From: Bacillota bacterium
GTDB taxonomy: Bacteria > Bacillota > Clostridia > Clostridiales > Clostridiaceae
Reading direction: 5' to 3'
Assembly: GCA_023435985.1 (NCBI GenBank)
Contig: JAEZKY010000082.1
Coordinates: forward strand, 1-64,000
Length of the DNA stretch: 64,000 nt
Position numbers and translations under genes: made by a program. The notes beneath the pieces are model-generated. The model was not told where the DNA came from and made no database searches. It saw only the letters and a program-made list of their open reading frames with translations. This document shows, piece by piece, positions 63,963 to 64,000 of this stretch (position 1 is its first letter; every line of letters starts with the position of its first letter).

Positions 63963-64000
63963 ATAAATTGTATAACTTCGTATTAAGATTCATAAGCCTT

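Overview
The window is very AT-rich, with strong AGGAGG-type ribosome sites, frequent TTG/GTG starts and clostridial protein families. It most likely comes from a large plasmid (or plasmid-like prophage) of a Clostridium close to the solventogenic/butyricum group. Plasmid maintenance functions are here: a Rep-like protein (2617-4077), an iteron-like repeat region (781-1960), a second possible initiator running off the left edge, and a ParA plus small ribbon-helix-helix partner (14526-15649). No ribosomal or core metabolic genes are seen.

Layout. 0-5.7 kb: replication region and a first cell-wall-binding protein. 5.7-9.3 kb: decayed accessory DNA (DUF3800-like pseudogene, degenerate tRNA-like sequence, transposase remnant) around an intact GNAT acetyltransferase. 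9.3-14.1 kb: a compact RiPP-type cluster with a 37-residue candidate precursor, a B12-type radical SAM enzyme, a second radical SAM enzyme and an MFS exporter. 14.5-19.9 kb: partition genes, orphan antitoxin, DUF1659/DUF2922 pair, sigma factor and small regulators. 20-26 kb: a secreted glucosaminidase, three unknown proteins, and a RavA/ViaA-like MoxR ATPase plus VWA pair followed by a YyaC-like spore protein. 26-33 kb: cell-wall-binding repeat proteins and a 1255-residue BspA-type LRR surface protein. 33-41 kb: AAA ATPase, zinc-ribbon protein, GroES-like cochaperonin, complete DnaE-type DNA polymerase III alpha, and small unknown proteins. 42-48 kb: a phage-tail-fibre-like protein and three tandem secreted paralogues. 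49-53 kb: PadR regulator, ankyrin membrane protein, large peptidoglycan hydrolase. 53.5-60 kb: TcdR/UviA-like sigma factor and a second RiPP cluster (ABC exporter, SPASM radical SAM enzyme, three Cys-rich precursors, M16 peptidase). 60.6-64 kb: YhcG-type nuclease, a third sigma-like protein and small zinc-finger proteins.

The most striking non-gene signal is a family of tandem arrays with a strict 12-bp period and a GTNAC core. They occupy at least ten intergenic regions between 2.3 and 34.8 kb, usually upstream of genes, and one lies inside the coding sequence of the ParA-partner protein itself. I infer a dispersed centromere/operator system read by that protein, analogous in logic to the delta-omega type Ib partition systems but with a different repeat. 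A second family of near-palindromes (AGTCGAAATCGACT type) recurs at seven sites across 20-64 kb and is unexplained.

The genes appear to serve plasmid maintenance, peptide natural products with their export, a large set of wall-anchored or secreted proteins, and a phage-like replication/lysis component controlled by plasmid-encoded sigma factors.
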